64,000 bases of DNA from Pseudomonadota bacterium (GCA_003242475.1 QGUN01000001.1:40442-104441); one strand, 5' to 3'; shown: positions 19,102 through 32,075, counted from the stretch's first letter. Numbers and translations are program-made. The notes: generated by a model not told the origin, from the sequence alone.

Positions 19102-19135
19102 GCCGGGTGCCCGTCCACCGGGGCGGGCGCCCGGC
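19102..19135 (+). terminator. GC-rich hairpin between the amidase and uvrB
   Basis: A 15-bp stem (19102-19116 against 19121-19135) with two G-U wobbles and a 4-base loop starts 12 bases after the amidase stop. No T-run follows. It may separate the cysS-amidase transcript from uvrB. Confidence 0.45.
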
Positions 19136-19186
19136 CCGGGAATGTCGGGCGGGCCGGGCACGGTTCGCCCTCCGATGGTGATGGCG

Positions 19187-21262
<2,076 letters not shown>

Positions 21263-21275
21263 GAGGAGGCCGAAG

Positions 21276-22208
21276 ATGCGCAGGCTGCTTCTGGCGGTGG
21301 CCCTGCTCGGCGCCGCCTGCACCAATTCGCGCGCGGGCCAGGTTGGGCCGATTTCCGACCCGGTCCGGGCGAGGCGAATGATGGAGTGGGCCACCCGGAT
21401 CGTGGAGGCGGGGCCGGCGGCCCAGGGCCATCCCGAAAAGCCGCGCGTCCAGGCGCTCCTGAAGCGGGAGCTGCGGGAGATGGGCCTCGAGGTCTCCCAG
21501 TACCCCTTCACCGTGGACATGCCCGAGCTGGGCATGCGCTGGGACCTGGTCAACTTGATGGTCTCGTTTCGCCCCGAGGCGAAGCACCGCATCCTCGTGG
21601 GAGCGCACTGGGACATCCGTCCCTGGGCCGACGAGGATCCCGATCCGGCCAGGCGCTCGCTCCCCTTCGACGGCGCCAACGACGGCGTCTCGGGCACGGT
21701 GGTCCTGCTCGAACTGGCCCGGGAGCTCTCCCGCGAGCCACCTCCGGAGGGCGTGGGCGTGGACCTCGTCTTCTTCGACGGCGAGGAGGGGCCCAAGGAC
21801 ACGCCCTATCACTATCTGGGATCCAAGGACCTGGCGGCGAACTGGGCGAAGACCGGGGTGGCGCTCCCCGCGCGCGGACTGATCGTCGACATGGTGGGAC
21901 GAAAGGGGCTGACCATCCGCCGCGAGGGCTTCTCCCAAGAGCGGGCGAGGGTCGTGCTCGACGAGGTCTTCGCCATCGCGCGGAAGAAGGGCGCCCGGCA
22001 CTTCGTGGACGCCCCCGGCAAGCACATCCTCGACGACCACATCGCCTTCCTCCAGCGCGGGATCCCGGTGGCCAACCTCATCGACATCGACGACCCGAAC
22101 TGGCACACGCAAGACGACAGGCTCGAGAACCTCGACCCGCACGCCATGGCCGAGGTGGCGGAAGTCGTTCTCGAGTGGATCCGGAATCAGCGCCCGCCGG
22201 GCGGGTGA
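21276..22208 (+). CDS. Glutaminyl-cyclase-like M28 metallopeptidase lipoprotein
   Basis: A 310-residue secreted zinc enzyme of the M28 family. The N-terminus [16 protein letters not shown] resembles a lipoprotein signal. Zinc ligands are recognisable in [41 protein letters not shown] and the final WHTQDD. This pattern (HWD-RPWAD, DDHI-F, WHT-DD) matches glutaminyl-peptide cyclotransferases more closely than ordinary aminopeptidases. It could form pyroglutamate on exported proteins or act as an aminopeptidase. It sits between uvrB and uvrC, 13 bases after uvrB with a GAGAGGAGG site, and ends overlapping a possible GTG start of uvrC. Confidence 0.85.
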   Translation: MRRLLLAVALLGAACTNSRAGQVGPISDPVRARRMMEWATRIVEAGPAAQGHPEKPRVQALLKRELREMGLEVSQYPFTVDMPELGMRWDLVNLMVSFRPEAKHRILVGAHWDIRPWADEDPDPARRSLPFDGANDGVSGTVVLLELARELSREPPPEGVGVDLVFFDGEEGPKDTPYHYLGSKDLAANWAKTGVALPARGLIVDMVGRKGLTIRREGFSQERARVVLDEVFAIARKKGARHFVDAPGKHILDDHIAFLQRGIPVANLIDIDDPNWHTQDDRLENLDPHAMAEVAEVVLEWIRNQRPPGG

Positions 22209-22237
22209 TCGACGTCCCGGTTGTTCTCTTCCCGGAG

Positions 22238-24226
22238 ATGGACGCGAACCTCCGCGAAAAGCTCGACTCCCTTCCGACCGCACCCGGCGTCTATCTGATG
22301 AAGGACCGGGAAGGGAACGTGGTCTACGTGGGCAAGGCGGTCAATCTGCGCTCGCGGGTCCGCTCCTACTTCCAGCCGGGAACCTCCGATACGCGCTCCT
22401 TCGTACCCCTGCTCGATCGCATCCTCGGCGACATCGAGGTCATCCTGGTCGACAGCGAGAAGGAAGCGCTCCTCCTCGAAAACACCCTGATCAAGCGGCA
22501 CAAGCCGCGCTTCAACGTCCGCCTCCGCGACGACAAGTCCTACATCTGCCTGCGGCTCGACGAGCGGCATCCCTATCCTCGCCTGGAGGTGGTGCGGCGC
22601 ATTCGCCAGGATGGCGCGCGCTACTTCGGGCCCTATTCGAGCGCCACCGCCATCCGCGAGACGCTGCGGATCATCAACCGCTACTTCCAGCTGCGCACCT
22701 GCACGGATGCGGTGCTGGAGCGGCGGACGCGGCCCTGCCTGCTCTACCAGATCAAGCGCTGTCCGGCCCCCTGCGTCTTCGACGTTCCGCAGGAGGAGTA
22801 CCGACGGAGCGTGCGCGAGGTCGTCCTCTTTCTGGAGGGAAAGGAGCCGGAGCTGGTCGAGCAGTTGCGCGTTCGCATGCGGCAGGCCGCCGACGAACTC
22901 CGCTTCGAGGACGCGGCGCGTCTGCGGGATCAGATCCGGGCGATCGAGCGCAGCCTGGAGCGGCAGCGGATGGTTTTTTCCGAGTTCGTCGACCAGGACG
23001 TCTTCGGCTACCACCGCGAGGGGCCGCACCTGGCTTTCGAGATCCTCTACATCCGCGGCGGGCGCCTGGTATCGGCCCGCAGCTTCTACTTCTCCGGACA
23101 GGAATTCCCCACCGAGGAGCTGCTCTCCTCCTTCGTGGACCAGTACTACGGGCAGGGCGCGGCCATCCCCGACGAGATCCTCCTGCCGAGGGAGATCGAG
23201 GGCCTGGAGAGCCGCGAGGCGCACCTTTCCGAGCAGCGCGGGCGAAAGGTGCGGGTGTACGTGCCGAGGCGCGGCGAGAAGCGGCGCCTGGTGGAGATGG
23301 CCAACCGCAACGCGGAGCAGGCGCTCGTCGAGGCACGGAAGAAGGACCGCACCAACCTCGAGCTCCTCGAGCGGCTCCAGCGCAAGCTGGGGCTATCCCG
23401 GCTGCCGCGCCGCATCGAGTGCTTCGACGTCTCCCATTTTCAGGGTTCTCTGGTCGTGGCCAGCCAGGTGGCGGCGCTGGACGGCGAGCCCGACAAGAGC
23501 CGGTACCGGCACTACAAGATCAAGAGCTTCCAGGGGCAGGACGACTTCGCGGCCATCCACGAGGTGATCTCCCGGCGCATCGAGAAAGGCGATCTGCCCG
23601 ACCTCTTCCTCATCGACGGTGGCAAGGGGCAGCTCCACGCCGCCCGGGCGGCACTCAAGGACGCGGGCGTGCTCGGGCAGGTGGACCTGGCGGCCATCGC
23701 CGAGAGCCGCATCGTCGGCGATACGGGCCCCACGGGGACGACCGGGCGCGTCCCGGACCGCGTCTTCGTCCCCGGGCTGAAGGATCCGATCGTCTTTGCG
23801 CCGAACGCCGCGGAGTTCTACGTCCTGCAGAGGCTGAGGGACGAGGCGCACCGCTTCGCCATCACCTTCCACCAGAAGCTGAGGCGCGCGGTGAATTTTC
23901 GCTCGGTCCTGGAGCAGATCCCCGGGGTGGGGGAGAAGCGGCGCAAGGCCTTGCTTCGACACTTCGGTTCCCTGCGACGGATCCGTGCGGCCACGGCGGA
24001 CGAGATCTGCGAGGTCGAGGGCTTTTCCCGCGCGCTGGCCGAGCGGGTGGTCGAGTTCCTCGCCCGGAGTCGCGATCCCGATCGCGACTCGGATCTCCCC
24101 GAGGGGGCGGCCCAGTCCATGGACCCCGATGCGGCCGTGGGCGAGGTCGTGGAGGACGAGGCGACCGCCGCCGCGGAGGAGGCCGAGGCGAGCCGCATGG
24201 CGCAAGATGTCGAGAGCTCGGCATAG
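22238..24226 (+). CDS. uvrC: Excinuclease ABC subunit C
   Basis: A 662-residue dual-incision nuclease. The N-terminal GIY-YIG domain ([22 protein letters not shown]) cuts 3' of the lesion, and the UVR segment [16 protein letters not shown] contacts UvrB. The RNase-H-like domain ([21 protein letters not shown]) cuts 5', and a C-terminal helix-hairpin-helix pair ([18 protein letters not shown]) binds DNA. A tail of about 50 acidic and alanine-rich residues extends past the HhH region. ATG 22238 is used. An in-frame GTG at 22205 overlaps the upstream stop as GTGA and would add 11 residues; I cannot decide firmly between them. Confidence 0.95.
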   Translation: MDANLREKLDSLPTAPGVYLMKDREGNVVYVGKAVNLRSRVRSYFQPGTSDTRSFVPLLDRILGDIEVILVDSEKEALLLENTLIKRHKPRFNVRLRDDKSYICLRLDERHPYPRLEVVRRIRQDGARYFGPYSSATAIRETLRIINRYFQLRTCTDAVLERRTRPCLLYQIKRCPAPCVFDVPQEEYRRSVREVVLFLEGKEPELVEQLRVRMRQAADELRFEDAARLRDQIRAIERSLERQRMVFSEFVDQDVFGYHREGPHLAFEILYIRGGRLVSARSFYFSGQEFPTEELLSSFVDQYYGQGAAIPDEILLPREIEGLESREAHLSEQRGRKVRVYVPRRGEKRRLVEMANRNAEQALVEARKKDRTNLELLERLQRKLGLSRLPRRIECFDVSHFQGSLVVASQVAALDGEPDKSRYRHYKIKSFQGQDDFAAIHEVISRRIEKGDLPDLFLIDGGKGQLHAARAALKDAGVLGQVDLAAIAESRIVGDTGPTGTTGRVPDRVFVPGLKDPIVFAPNAAEFYVLQRLRDEAHRFAITFHQKLRRAVNFRSVLEQIPGVGEKRRKALLRHFGSLRRIRAATADEICEVEGFSRALAERVVEFLARSRDPDRDSDLPEGAAQSMDPDAAVGEVVEDEATAAAEEAEASRMAQDVESSA

Positions 24227-24339
24227 CCCCGAAAGATGGGGAAAGCGCTTGCCGGCCCCCGGCACCTGTTCTAAACCTTCATGCTGGCTCGATCGCCCCA
24301 GGGGGTTTGGGGCACCTTTCCCGTACGAGGCTCCGACGC

Positions 24340-24858
24340 ATGCGACTCTATCCGAAAGTCATCCCTGCAATCGCCCGCGAGGTCATTCAGGTCCTTACCA
24401 AGGAGGGGGATATCGAGGTCGAGCCGCTCCGGATCGCCGACGCCGAGATGGACATGGCGGCGGTCATGCGGGAGTACCTCTCGGCCGAGGAGCGGGTGAA
24501 TCAGGCGACGCGGGAGGCGCTGGAGCGGCGGGGTCTGGACCAGTCCAAGTTCAACCAGGTCAAGCGGGAAATGGCCGACGTCCGCGGCTTCAAGATGGGG
24601 GAGGAGGGGATCGAGTACGTCATCGACCAGATGATCGAATTTCTCCTCATCTCGCGGAACGTCGAGGAGGTCTACTCCGAGGATCCCGTCCTGCGGAAGA
24701 AGATCTACGCCATCTTCCGCAAGCACCTGGACGTCGACGCGGAGCTCGACCGCGAGGCGCGGGCCCGGATGAAGAACATCCCCGAAGGGACCGCCGAGTG
24801 GGAGATCGAGTACGCGCGCAATATTGAGCACCTCAAGCGAGTCCGCGGCCTGATCTAG
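24340..24858 (+). CDS. DUF507 family protein
   Basis: A 172-residue protein of the DUF507 family, function unknown. It is largely helical and highly charged. Landmarks are the N-terminus MRLYPKVIPAIAREVIQ, the segment MADVRGFKMGEEGIEYVIDQMIE and the C-terminal EWEIEYARNIEHLKRVRGLI. No signal peptide or membrane helix is present, so it is cytoplasmic. In related genomes two DUF507 copies are often tandem or fused; only one is here. A GAGG site lies 10 bases before the ATG. The 113-bp gap after uvrC suggests its own promoter. Confidence 0.88.
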   Translation: MRLYPKVIPAIAREVIQVLTKEGDIEVEPLRIADAEMDMAAVMREYLSAEERVNQATREALERRGLDQSKFNQVKREMADVRGFKMGEEGIEYVIDQMIEFLLISRNVEEVYSEDPVLRKKIYAIFRKHLDVDAELDREARARMKNIPEGTAEWEIEYARNIEHLKRVRGLI

Positions 24859-24897
24859 CGGGCGTCGCGGGCGGGGCTGCGGCCGGCGTGCTCGCGG

Positions 24898-25284
24898 TCA
24901 AAGCGAGGGTCGGCGCCTGAGGGCGTTTTCGTCGGCCTCGGCGAGGGACTGGCAGCCCGCGTCGCGGATGGCGAAGGGTACGGCCAGGAGCCGCGCCTCC
25001 GAGATGGGCTTCCCGCAGTCCACGCAAATGCCGTAGGTACCCGCATCCATGCGGGCCAAGGCCTCGTCGATCAGGAGCACCTCGCGCTGCTGGGACTCGC
25101 TCAGCTCCTGCAGAACGAAGGAGGCGTGCGCGGTCTGCGCTCCCTCCTCCAGCTCCTGGCCCCTCTCCTGTGTCTCCAGCATTTCGATGCCCCGGCGCGC
25201 GTCGAGCGTGCCGGAGACGAGTTCCGAGCGACGCCGAAGCAAGCGCTCGCGAAGCCTCTCCAGGACCTCCGGTGGCAGAGCCAT
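24898..25284 (-). CDS. DksA/TraR-family zinc-finger protein with C-C-D-C finger
   Basis: A 128-residue protein with the DksA/TraR layout: an N-terminal coiled-coil ([21 protein letters not shown] onward), the [17 protein letters not shown] segment and a C-terminal zinc finger. The finger reads [18 protein letters not shown] and then DAGCQ, so the third of four expected cysteines is aspartate. Asp can still ligate zinc, and variants lacking some cysteines are known in DksA paralogues. Such proteins enter the RNA polymerase secondary channel and modulate initiation, often with ppGpp. The ATG at 25284 has an excellent AAGGAGG; the frame extends upstream without a better site. It is convergent with the DUF507 gene. 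Confidence 0.87.
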   Translation of the reverse strand: MALPPEVLERLRERLLRRRSELVSGTLDARRGIEMLETQERGQELEEGAQTAHASFVLQELSESQQREVLLIDEALARMDAGTYGICVDCGKPISEARLLAVPFAIRDAGCQSLAEADENALRRRPSL

Positions 25285-25437
25285 CGCCCCTCCTTCGGGA
25301 AGAACATGCGTCCCGGGGCCGGGGAGGGGGAGTCCCACCGAGGCAACCTTCCTCGGGGGCCGAGCCGGGGCAAAATCCCGTCCTCACGCCTTCGGTTGCT
25401 CCGGGGCCGGCCGACTGCTATGCGTGCCCCCAAAGGG

Positions 25438-26799
25438 ATGGAATCCGTGAAGGAAATCATCGTGATCGGCGGCGGGCTGGCCGGATGCGAGGCGGCCTGG
25501 CAGCTGGCGGAGCGCGGGCACGCCGTGCGCCTGGTCGAGATGAAGCCGATCCGGCGCACGCCCGCCCAGGTGAGCGACAACCTCGCCGAGCTCGTCTGCT
25601 CCAATTCCTTCCGCTCGCGCGACCCCGAGAACGCCGTGGGGCTTCTGCACGAGGAGCTGCGGAAGATGGGCTCGCTGATCTTCCGCATGGCGGACCGCAA
25701 CCAGGTCCCTGCCGGGGGCGCGCTCGCCGTGGACCGCGTGAAGTTCTCCGAGGACGTCACCCGGGCCGTCCGGTCGCATCCGAGGATTCGCGTGGAGCAC
25801 CGGGTGGTGGAGGAGGTCCCGGAGACCGACGCACCGGTGATCGTGGCCACCGGCCCGCTGACCGAGGATGCGCTCGCCCGCTCGATCGCGCGGATCACGG
25901 GTGCGGAGCGGCTCCATTTCTACGACGCCATCGCGCCCATCGTCGCCGCCGACTCGATCGACCGCTCGATCGCCTTCGCCCAGAGCCGCTATGGCAAGGG
26001 CGGCGGGGACGACTACCTGAACCTGCCCATGGACGAGGAGACGTACCGCGCTTTCGTCCGCGAGATCCTCGCCGCCGAGAAGGTCGTCCCGCACGACTTC
26101 GAGGACCCGAAGTACTTCGAGGGGTGTTTGCCGATCGAGGTGATGGCGGAGCGGGGTGAGGAGACGCTGGCCCACGGACCGATGAAGCCGGTCGGACTCG
26201 TGGACCCGCGCACGGGCCGGCAGCCCTACGCGGTGGTACAGCTTCGGCCGGAGGACGTGGGGCGGACCGCCTACAACATGGTGGGCTTTCAGACCCGCCT
26301 GACCTGGCCGGAGCAGCGGCGCGTCTTTCGCATGATCCCCGGGCTGCAGAACGCGGAATTTCTCCGCCTCGGGCAGATCCACCGCAACACCTTCATCCAT
26401 GGACCGGCCCTGCTGGACAAGGACTTCTCCCTCAAGAGTCGGCCCGACGTCTTCTTCGCCGGCCAGATCACCGGGGTGGAGGGCTACGTCGAATCCACGG
26501 CCGTTGGACTGTTGGTGGCTCTTGCGGTGGACGCGCGGCTGCGGGGCATTCCCTTCGTTCCGCCGCCGGGGGAAACCGCGCTCGGAGCGCTCTGCCGCCA
26601 CGTCAGCGGCGAGGCGCATCCGCCGGGTTACGATTACCAGCCGAGCAACATCAACTGGAGCCTCTTTCTCCCGCTCGAGGAACGGGTGAAGAAAGGGGAG
26701 CGCCGGGCGCGCATGGTCGATCGCGCGCGGCGCGCTCTGGAGGCCTGGATCGACGCGAACGTGGAGCGCGTCGAGAGACGAGCGGAGGCGATGCCGTGA
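25438..26799 (+). CDS. trmFO: tRNA (uracil-5-)-methyltransferase TrmFO
   Basis: A 453-residue flavoenzyme that makes m5U54 in the tRNA T-loop, using methylenetetrahydrofolate and FADH2 rather than SAM. It has the FAD-binding motif [20 protein letters not shown], the family segment LVCSNSFRS with the conserved cysteine, [21 protein letters not shown], and the second dinucleotide motif [19 protein letters not shown]. Starts at 25420, 25438 and GTG 25447 are all in frame; AAAGGG at 25432-25437 fits the GTG best by spacing. It is the first gene of a chain trmFO - propeller lipoprotein - xerC - hslV - hslU - cutA, and overlaps the next gene by GTGA. Confidence 0.95.
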   Translation: MESVKEIIVIGGGLAGCEAAWQLAERGHAVRLVEMKPIRRTPAQVSDNLAELVCSNSFRSRDPENAVGLLHEELRKMGSLIFRMADRNQVPAGGALAVDRVKFSEDVTRAVRSHPRIRVEHRVVEEVPETDAPVIVATGPLTEDALARSIARITGAERLHFYDAIAPIVAADSIDRSIAFAQSRYGKGGGDDYLNLPMDEETYRAFVREILAAEKVVPHDFEDPKYFEGCLPIEVMAERGEETLAHGPMKPVGLVDPRTGRQPYAVVQLRPEDVGRTAYNMVGFQTRLTWPEQRRVFRMIPGLQNAEFLRLGQIHRNTFIHGPALLDKDFSLKSRPDVFFAGQITGVEGYVESTAVGLLVALAVDARLRGIPFVPPPGETALGALCRHVSGEAHPPGYDYQPSNINWSLFLPLEERVKKGERRARMVDRARRALEAWIDANVERVERRAEAMP

Positions 26800-28376
26800 G
26801 GATCGGGTACGGATTGCTGGTCGTCGCTTTGGCCCTGGCCGCCTGCAAGAAGGCCGAGCCGCCGCCCTACCAGGGCAAGGGCAGGGCCATCTACCGCGGG
26901 CCCGCGCGCGAGGTGATCGTCGCGCCCGATGGGGGCGCGATCGGGTGGATCGCCGATCCCGTGCAGGCCAAGGAGAAGGGGACCAACGCGCCGGACCACG
27001 TCTACGTCGGGCGCGCCACCTACGTTACGGGCAGCGGCGACCCCGTCACGCTCGGGGATGGCGTGGCCACCACCACGAAGGTGGGCACCTTCTTCTTCTC
27101 GCCGACCGGCGATCACGTGGGCGCGCTCACCGAGTGGTCCTTCGCCCGCGGCGAGGGCACGCTCGTGGTGGGATCGACCCGGGGCAAGGGCGTGCGACGG
27201 GTGGCGCCGAAGGTCAGCTTCTTCGCCTTCAGCCGCGACGGCAAGTGGCTCGGCTACGTCAGCGACGGCAAGCTCTTCGTCGAACCTGCCGACGGAGGGC
27301 AACCGGTGGAGCTGACCGCCGAGGTGGCCACCTTCGAGTTCTCCCCCGACTCCCAGTGGGTTCTCGCGCGGAAGCGGAGCGTGGTCGGCGGCCAGCTCAT
27401 GCTGGCCCGGCGCGATGGCGCCGATCCGGCTCGGCCCCTCGCGTCGCGCGTCAACGAGTACAAGTGGTCGCCCGACGGCAGGCGGATCGCCTACACGACG
27501 CGCGGGGAGGAGGGCGGCAGCGATCTCTTCGTTCTCGACATGAACGGTACCGCGCGCCGGGTGGGAAAGGGCGTGCCCACCTTCGCCTTCTCGCCCCGGG
27601 GCAAGCACCTGGCCTTCATCGGGGATACCTCTCCCAAGAAGCAGTTCGGCGACCTCTACGTTCTCGTCGACGGGGCGGAGGAGGCGGTGAAGATCGGGGA
27701 GACGGTGACGGAATACGCCTTCTCGTCCGACGAGCGGCGCGTCGCCTGGCTCGACGGTTATCGCGCCGAGGACCGTGGCGGCACGCTCAAGTGGAAGAAC
27801 GTCCGGGGCGAGGAAAGCCACGTGCTCGCCCACAACGTCCCATCCTTCGTCTTCTCCCCGGACGGCGAGAACATCGCCTACATCCAGCGGGTGCTGCAGC
27901 CCGTCTTCAGCATCGACCTCTTCCTGGCAAGGTTGCGGGGTGCGGAGCCGGAGATCTTCTCCATCGCCAAGGGCGTCTTCGGCTACTCGTTCTCGCGCGA
28001 CAGCCAGAAGCTCTACCTGCGGACGGAGTGTGTGCGCAGCGGCCGCGTCTGCGAGCTCTACTCCGTGGAGGTGGCGGATCCGACCAACACCGTCACCAAG
28101 GTCGCCGGTCGCATCCACACCTACGAGCTCGACCCCGTGGACGAGTCGGTGGTGATGCTCACCTATGCCCGCGTGGATGGCGACAACCTCGACCTGGGCG
28201 TGGCGCCCGCCGACGGATCCGCGGGCGCGATCATGCTCGACCGGATGGTGGTCCCGGGGGCCAAGCTGGTCGGCGGGACGGTTCCCCGCATCGCCTACGC
28301 CGTGATCGAGCGTGGCCGCGAGGGTGTCTACGTGGCCGAGATCCCCGTCTTCGAGGCCGCGGCGGTCGCTCCCTGA
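26796..28376 (+). CDS. Lipoprotein with repeated TolB/PD40-like propeller blades
   Basis: A 526-residue predicted lipoprotein (GTG start, lipobox LAAC, Cys17) made almost entirely of short repeats of the form (F/Y)xFSxDGxxxA. At least eight are visible: [91 protein letters not shown] and [13 protein letters not shown]. They imply one or two beta-propellers, as in TolB or WD40-like PD40 proteins, probably for protein or ligand binding in the periplasm. No catalytic motif is seen. The 4-bp overlap with trmFO couples its translation to a tRNA-modification gene, an unexpected partner. Confidence 0.8.
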   Translation: MRIGYGLLVVALALAACKKAEPPPYQGKGRAIYRGPAREVIVAPDGGAIGWIADPVQAKEKGTNAPDHVYVGRATYVTGSGDPVTLGDGVATTTKVGTFFFSPTGDHVGALTEWSFARGEGTLVVGSTRGKGVRRVAPKVSFFAFSRDGKWLGYVSDGKLFVEPADGGQPVELTAEVATFEFSPDSQWVLARKRSVVGGQLMLARRDGADPARPLASRVNEYKWSPDGRRIAYTTRGEEGGSDLFVLDMNGTARRVGKGVPTFAFSPRGKHLAFIGDTSPKKQFGDLYVLVDGAEEAVKIGETVTEYAFSSDERRVAWLDGYRAEDRGGTLKWKNVRGEESHVLAHNVPSFVFSPDGENIAYIQRVLQPVFSIDLFLARLRGAEPEIFSIAKGVFGYSFSRDSQKLYLRTECVRSGRVCELYSVEVADPTNTVTKVAGRIHTYELDPVDESVVMLTYARVDGDNLDLGVAPADGSAGAIMLDRMVVPGAKLVGGTVPRIAYAVIERGREGVYVAEIPVFEAAAVAP

Positions 28377-28489
28377 TCCACAGGTCGGGCTTTGCTCTCC
28401 TCGCGCCGGGGGCGGCACAATGCCGCCCCGGGGCCGGTTCGTCCCGGCCGCATCTCGGGAGCGCATTCGGAAAGCGAGGAGCCTGGACC

Positions 28490-29407
28490 GTGGAGAGCGA
28501 AGCGAAGGACGAGCGCCTGGCGGCCTACCTCCGTCACCTCGAGGCGGAGCGCCGCTACTCGCGGCGCACGGTGGAGGAGTACGGGCGGGACCTTTCGCAG
28601 TTTCGCGCCTTTCTCGAGGAGCGAGGCGTGGATCTCCTCGCGGTCGGGCCGACCGACCTTCGGGCCTATCTCGCCCGTCTCCACGGTCAGCTCGCGCCCA
28701 CCTCGGTCGCGCGCAAGCTGGCCGCCATCCGCTCGATGTATCGATTTTTCCAGAAGCGGGGCTGGGTGCAGGCCAACCCGGGCGCCTTGATCGCCACGCC
28801 CAAGCGGCCGAAGTCATTGCCCAAGGTGGTGCCGATCGACGACGTCACCGCGCTTCTCGAATCGCCTCCGCGAGACAACCCCTTCGGACTGCGCGACCGG
28901 GCCATCATGGAGATGCTCTACGGAGGAGGTTTTCGCTGCGCGGAGCTCTGCGGCCTCGACCTGGAGGATCTGGACCGGTCCTCCCGGACGGCACGGGTGC
29001 GGGGGAAGGGCGGCAAGGAGCGGTTGGTTCCCCTCGGGCGCAAGGCATGGCAGGCGCTGCAGGAGTATCTGCAGGTGAGAGGGGCGATCGCCGACGGCCG
29101 ACCGGTCCATCCCCGGGCGCTCTTTCTCAACCGCAGCGGCGGCCGCCTCTCCACGCGCTGGGTAGGGCGGCTCTTGGAGCGTTACTCGAAGCTCTGCGGG
29201 TTGAGGAGACACGTGCATCCGCACGCGCTCCGGCATTCCTTCGCCACCCACCTTCTGGACAGCGGCGCCGATCTGCGGAGCATCCAGGAGCTTCTGGGCC
29301 ATAGCTCGATCTCCACCACCCAGCGCTACACCGACGTCTCGGTGGAGAGGCTGCTGGAGGTCTACGACCGGGCGCACCCCCGCGCGCGCCAGGAGGGAAG
29401 ACGATGA
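28490..29407 (+). CDS. xerC: Tyrosine recombinase XerC
   Basis: A 305-residue tyrosine recombinase with an N-terminal SAM-like DNA-binding domain ([24 protein letters not shown]) and a catalytic domain. Catalytic residues are the Arg in GGGFRCAEL, Lys in [11 protein letters not shown], HxxR in [12 protein letters not shown], His in [14 protein letters not shown] and the following Tyr. It should resolve chromosome dimers at dif with XerD. Position before hslVU matches the classical xerC (codV) locus rather than an integron or phage integrase. The GTG start at 28490 is preceded by GAGGAG. The stop overlaps the hslV ATG. Confidence 0.94.
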   Translation: MESEAKDERLAAYLRHLEAERRYSRRTVEEYGRDLSQFRAFLEERGVDLLAVGPTDLRAYLARLHGQLAPTSVARKLAAIRSMYRFFQKRGWVQANPGALIATPKRPKSLPKVVPIDDVTALLESPPRDNPFGLRDRAIMEMLYGGGFRCAELCGLDLEDLDRSSRTARVRGKGGKERLVPLGRKAWQALQEYLQVRGAIADGRPVHPRALFLNRSGGRLSTRWVGRLLERYSKLCGLRRHVHPHALRHSFATHLLDSGADLRSIQELLGHSSISTTQRYTDVSVERLLEVYDRAHPRARQEGRR

Positions 29408-29937
29408 AACTGCACGGAACGACCATCCTCGCCGTCCGGCGGGGTGCAAACGTCGTCCTGGCGGGCGACGGCCAGGTGAGCCTGGATCGGGTGGTCATGA
29501 AGGGCAATGCCCGGAAGCTCCGGCGGCTGGCGGGCGGCAAGGTGATCGCAGGCTTCGCGGGGAGCACGGCGGACGCGCTCGCGCTCTTCGAGAAATTCGA
29601 CGCCAAGCTCGAACAGTACGCGCACAACCTGGTCCGGGCCGCCGTCGAGCTGGCCAAGGAGTGGAGGACCGATCGCCTCCTGCGTCGGCTGGAAGCGATG
29701 CTGCTGGTGGCGGACGCGGAGCGAACCCTGATCCTGACCGGCGCCGGCGACGTGATCGAGCCGGAGCACGGCGCGGCTGCCATCGGCAGCGGCGGGCATT
29801 ATGCTCTCGCCGCGGCGCGCGCTCTTCTCGAATCGACCGATCTGCCGGCGCGGGAGGTCGCCGAGCGGGCGATGCGGATCGCGGCCGAGATCTGCGTGTA
29901 TACCAACGACCAGCTGACGTTCGAGGAAATCGGATGA
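29404..29937 (+). CDS. hslV: ATP-dependent protease peptidase subunit HslV
   Basis: A 177-residue proteasome-beta-like peptidase that forms a double hexamer capped by HslU. The catalytic N-terminal threonine is in [14 protein letters not shown], so a 5- or 6-residue propeptide must be removed. Family signatures [19 protein letters not shown] and [14 protein letters not shown] are intact. It overlaps xerC upstream and hslU downstream by 4-bp ATGA junctions, ensuring coupled synthesis of the two protease components. Confidence 0.96.
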   Translation: MKLHGTTILAVRRGANVVLAGDGQVSLDRVVMKGNARKLRRLAGGKVIAGFAGSTADALALFEKFDAKLEQYAHNLVRAAVELAKEWRTDRLLRRLEAMLLVADAERTLILTGAGDVIEPEHGAAAIGSGGHYALAAARALLESTDLPAREVAERAMRIAAEICVYTNDQLTFEEIG

Positions 29938-31328
29938 TGAAGGCGCTGACGCCCCGGGAGATCGTCGCGGAGCTCGACCGCTACATCGTCGGCCAGAAGG
30001 AGGCCAAGCGGGCCGTGGCGATCGCCCTGCGGAACCGCTGGCGTAGGCAGCAGGTGCCTCCGCCCCTGCGCGACGAGATCGCGCCCAAAAACATCATCAT
30101 GATCGGCCCCACCGGGGTGGGGAAGACCGAGATCGCCCGGCGACTCGCGCGCCTGGCCCGCGCTCCCTTCGTCAAGGTGGAGGCCTCCAAGTACACCGAG
30201 GTCGGCTACGTCGGCCGCGACGTCGAGTCGATGATCCGCGACCTGGTAGAGGTCGCCGTCCAGCTCGTGCGCGACGAGGAAATGGAGCGGGTGCGCGAGC
30301 GGGCCGCGCAGATCGCCGAGGAGCGGCTCCTCGACCTTCTCGTCCCCCTGGTCTCCGCGGATCTCGCGCGCAGCCGGAGTTTCGTCGCGCCCCCTCCGGA
30401 TTCCGGCGAGGCGGTGGCTCCGCCGGTATCCCCGACGGCGGACCGCGACGCCGTCCGCGAGGGCTTGCGCAAGGGGGAGTTCGACCATCGCTTCGTGGAG
30501 ATCGACGTCCCGGACGCGCCCCAGTTTCCGATGTTGCAGATCTTCGGTCCGCAGGGCATGGAGGAGCTCGGGCTTCAGCTCGGCGAGATGCTCGGCAACC
30601 TTTCGGGCCCCTTCGGCCGGCGCATGCGGCGCAAGCGGGTGCGGGTTCCCGAGGCGCGCAAGATCCTCGAGCAGCAGGAGGCGGCGCGCATGATCGACAT
30701 GGACCTGGTCCGCAGCGAGGGTTTGCGGCGCGCCGAGGAGAGCGGGATCGTCTTCATCGACGAGATCGACAAGATCGCCGGCAAGCACGGCGGTCACGGT
30801 CCCGACGTGAGCCGGGAGGGCGTGCAGCGGGACCTTCTGCCCATCGTCGAGGGCTCCACCGTGGCGACCAAGTACGGCTCGGTTCGCACCGATCACGTAC
30901 TCTTCATCGCCGCGGGCGCGTTCCACGTGGCCAAGCCCTCGGATCTGATCCCCGAGCTGCAGGGACGGTTTCCGATCCGCGTGGAACTCGAGCCGCTTCG
31001 GCAGAGCGACTTCGTCCGCATCCTCAAGGAGCCGCAAAACTCGCTCATCAAGCAGTACACGGCGCTCCTGGCCACCGAGAGCATCGAGCTCTCCTTCACC
31101 GACGAGGCCATCGAGGAGATCGCGCGCATCGCCCAACTGGTCAACGAGCGCAGCGAAAACATCGGCGCGCGCCGCCTGCACACGGTGATGGAGCGGCTGC
31201 TCGACGAGGTCTCCTTCGAGGCCTCGGAACTTCCCCCCGGCCATCGGATCGTGGTCGACCCGGTCTACGTGCGGCAGCGGCTGCAGAGCGTCGCGGAGAG
31301 CGAGGATCTCTCGCACTTCATTCTCTGA
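29934..31328 (+). CDS. hslU: ATP-dependent protease ATPase subunit HslU
   Basis: A 464-residue AAA+ unfoldase of the HslUV protease. It has the start [17 protein letters not shown], Walker [16 protein letters not shown], the pore-loop region [16 protein letters not shown], Walker [10 protein letters not shown], sensor and arginine-finger regions ([29 protein letters not shown]), and the C-terminal tail DLSHFIL that inserts into HslV. The I-domain between about residues 110 and 240 is present. It starts on the ATGATG that overlaps the hslV stop. Confidence 0.97.
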   Translation: MMKALTPREIVAELDRYIVGQKEAKRAVAIALRNRWRRQQVPPPLRDEIAPKNIIMIGPTGVGKTEIARRLARLARAPFVKVEASKYTEVGYVGRDVESMIRDLVEVAVQLVRDEEMERVRERAAQIAEERLLDLLVPLVSADLARSRSFVAPPPDSGEAVAPPVSPTADRDAVREGLRKGEFDHRFVEIDVPDAPQFPMLQIFGPQGMEELGLQLGEMLGNLSGPFGRRMRRKRVRVPEARKILEQQEAARMIDMDLVRSEGLRRAEESGIVFIDEIDKIAGKHGGHGPDVSREGVQRDLLPIVEGSTVATKYGSVRTDHVLFIAAGAFHVAKPSDLIPELQGRFPIRVELEPLRQSDFVRILKEPQNSLIKQYTALLATESIELSFTDEAIEEIARIAQLVNERSENIGARRLHTVMERLLDEVSFEASELPPGHRIVVDPVYVRQRLQSVAESEDLSHFIL

Positions 31329-31339
31329 GGAGCGTGGGA

Positions 31340-31666
31340 ATGGCCGAGCCTTTCGTGGTTTTCGTCACCGCCGGCTCCGCGGAAGAGGCGGAGCGGATCG
31401 CGCGCGCCCTGGTGGAGGATAAGCTCGCGGCCTGCGTCAACCTCCTGGCTCCCATCCAGTCGATCTACCGATGGGAAGGAAAGGTCGAGCAGTCGGAGGA
31501 GGTCCTCCTGGTCGTCAAGACCACCTCGGAAGCCTTCGAGAAACTCCGCGCGCGCGTGATCGAGCTGCACGGCTACGAATGTCCGGAGGTCGTCGGGTGG
31601 TCGATCCAGAGGGGGCACGGCCGCTACCTTCGGTGGATCGACGAATCCGTCCGCCCGACCGAATGA
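31340..31666 (+). CDS. cutA: CutA1-like divalent ion tolerance protein
   Basis: A 108-residue CutA1 trimeric ferredoxin-like protein at the usual family length. It shows FVTAGSAEEAERIARALVEDKLAACVNL, YRWEGKVEQSEEVLLVVKT and the late HGYECPEVVGW. The family was first linked to copper tolerance; its real role is unsettled. GAGGAG ends 7 bases before the ATG at 31340 and overlaps the end of hslU, so it is probably the last gene of the trmFO-hslU operon. It is convergent with the response-regulator gene. Confidence 0.93.
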   Translation: MAEPFVVFVTAGSAEEAERIARALVEDKLAACVNLLAPIQSIYRWEGKVEQSEEVLLVVKTTSEAFEKLRARVIELHGYECPEVVGWSIQRGHGRYLRWIDESVRPTE

Positions 31667-31685
31667 CCGAAGTTGAGCCCGGCTC

Positions 31686-32075
31686 CTAGCCGGAGACGGT
31701 CAGGATCGCGTGCTCGAGAGCCGAAAGATCGATGGGCTTTTCCAACACGACCTCGGAGTGGGGGAGTTCCGTTCGGCTCAGCCCGGAGAGAAAGACGATC
31801 CCGCAGCCGAGATTCTCCTCGCGCAGTCGTCGCGCCACCGCCACGCCGGTCGTTCCCCGTAGGACCCCGTCGAGGACGACCACGTGGGGGCGAAAGCTCC
31901 GCGCCTCGACGACGGCGCAGGTGCCGTCGACCAGGGTTCGCACCTCGTGGCCTCGGCCGCGAAGCCATTCCGCGAGCAGCTCGAGGATCTCGCGGTCGTC
32001 GTCGATGAGGAGGACCCGTCGCCGGTGGGCGGTGCGAACTTCTCCGCGGCGGTCGGCTTCTCTTTCCACCTGCAT
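31686..32075 (-). CDS. Single-domain response regulator
   Basis: A 129-residue receiver-only protein. The acidic pocket is DDD at about residues 25-27, the phosphoacceptor Asp69 is in VVVLDGVLRG, the switch Ser97 is in FLSGLS, and Lys113 is in LEKPID. There is a 20-residue polar N-terminal extension and no output domain. It could act by protein contact, as CheY or Spo0F do. No histidine kinase is nearby, so its partner is unknown. The ATG at 32075 has a GGGGGAG site upstream; longer in-frame starts exist but lack one. It is divergent from the NAD synthetase gene. Confidence 0.85.
   Translation of the reverse strand: MQVEREADRRGEVRTAHRRRVLLIDDDREILELLAEWLRGRGHEVRTLVDGTCAVVEARSFRPHVVVLDGVLRGTTGVAVARRLREENLGCGIVFLSGLSRTELPHSEVVLEKPIDLSALEHAILTVSG

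Noticed and set aside
28490-29407. Integron or phage integrase
   Set aside because: There are no attC-like repeats, cassette genes or att duplications. The location before hslVU and the sequence fit chromosomal XerC.
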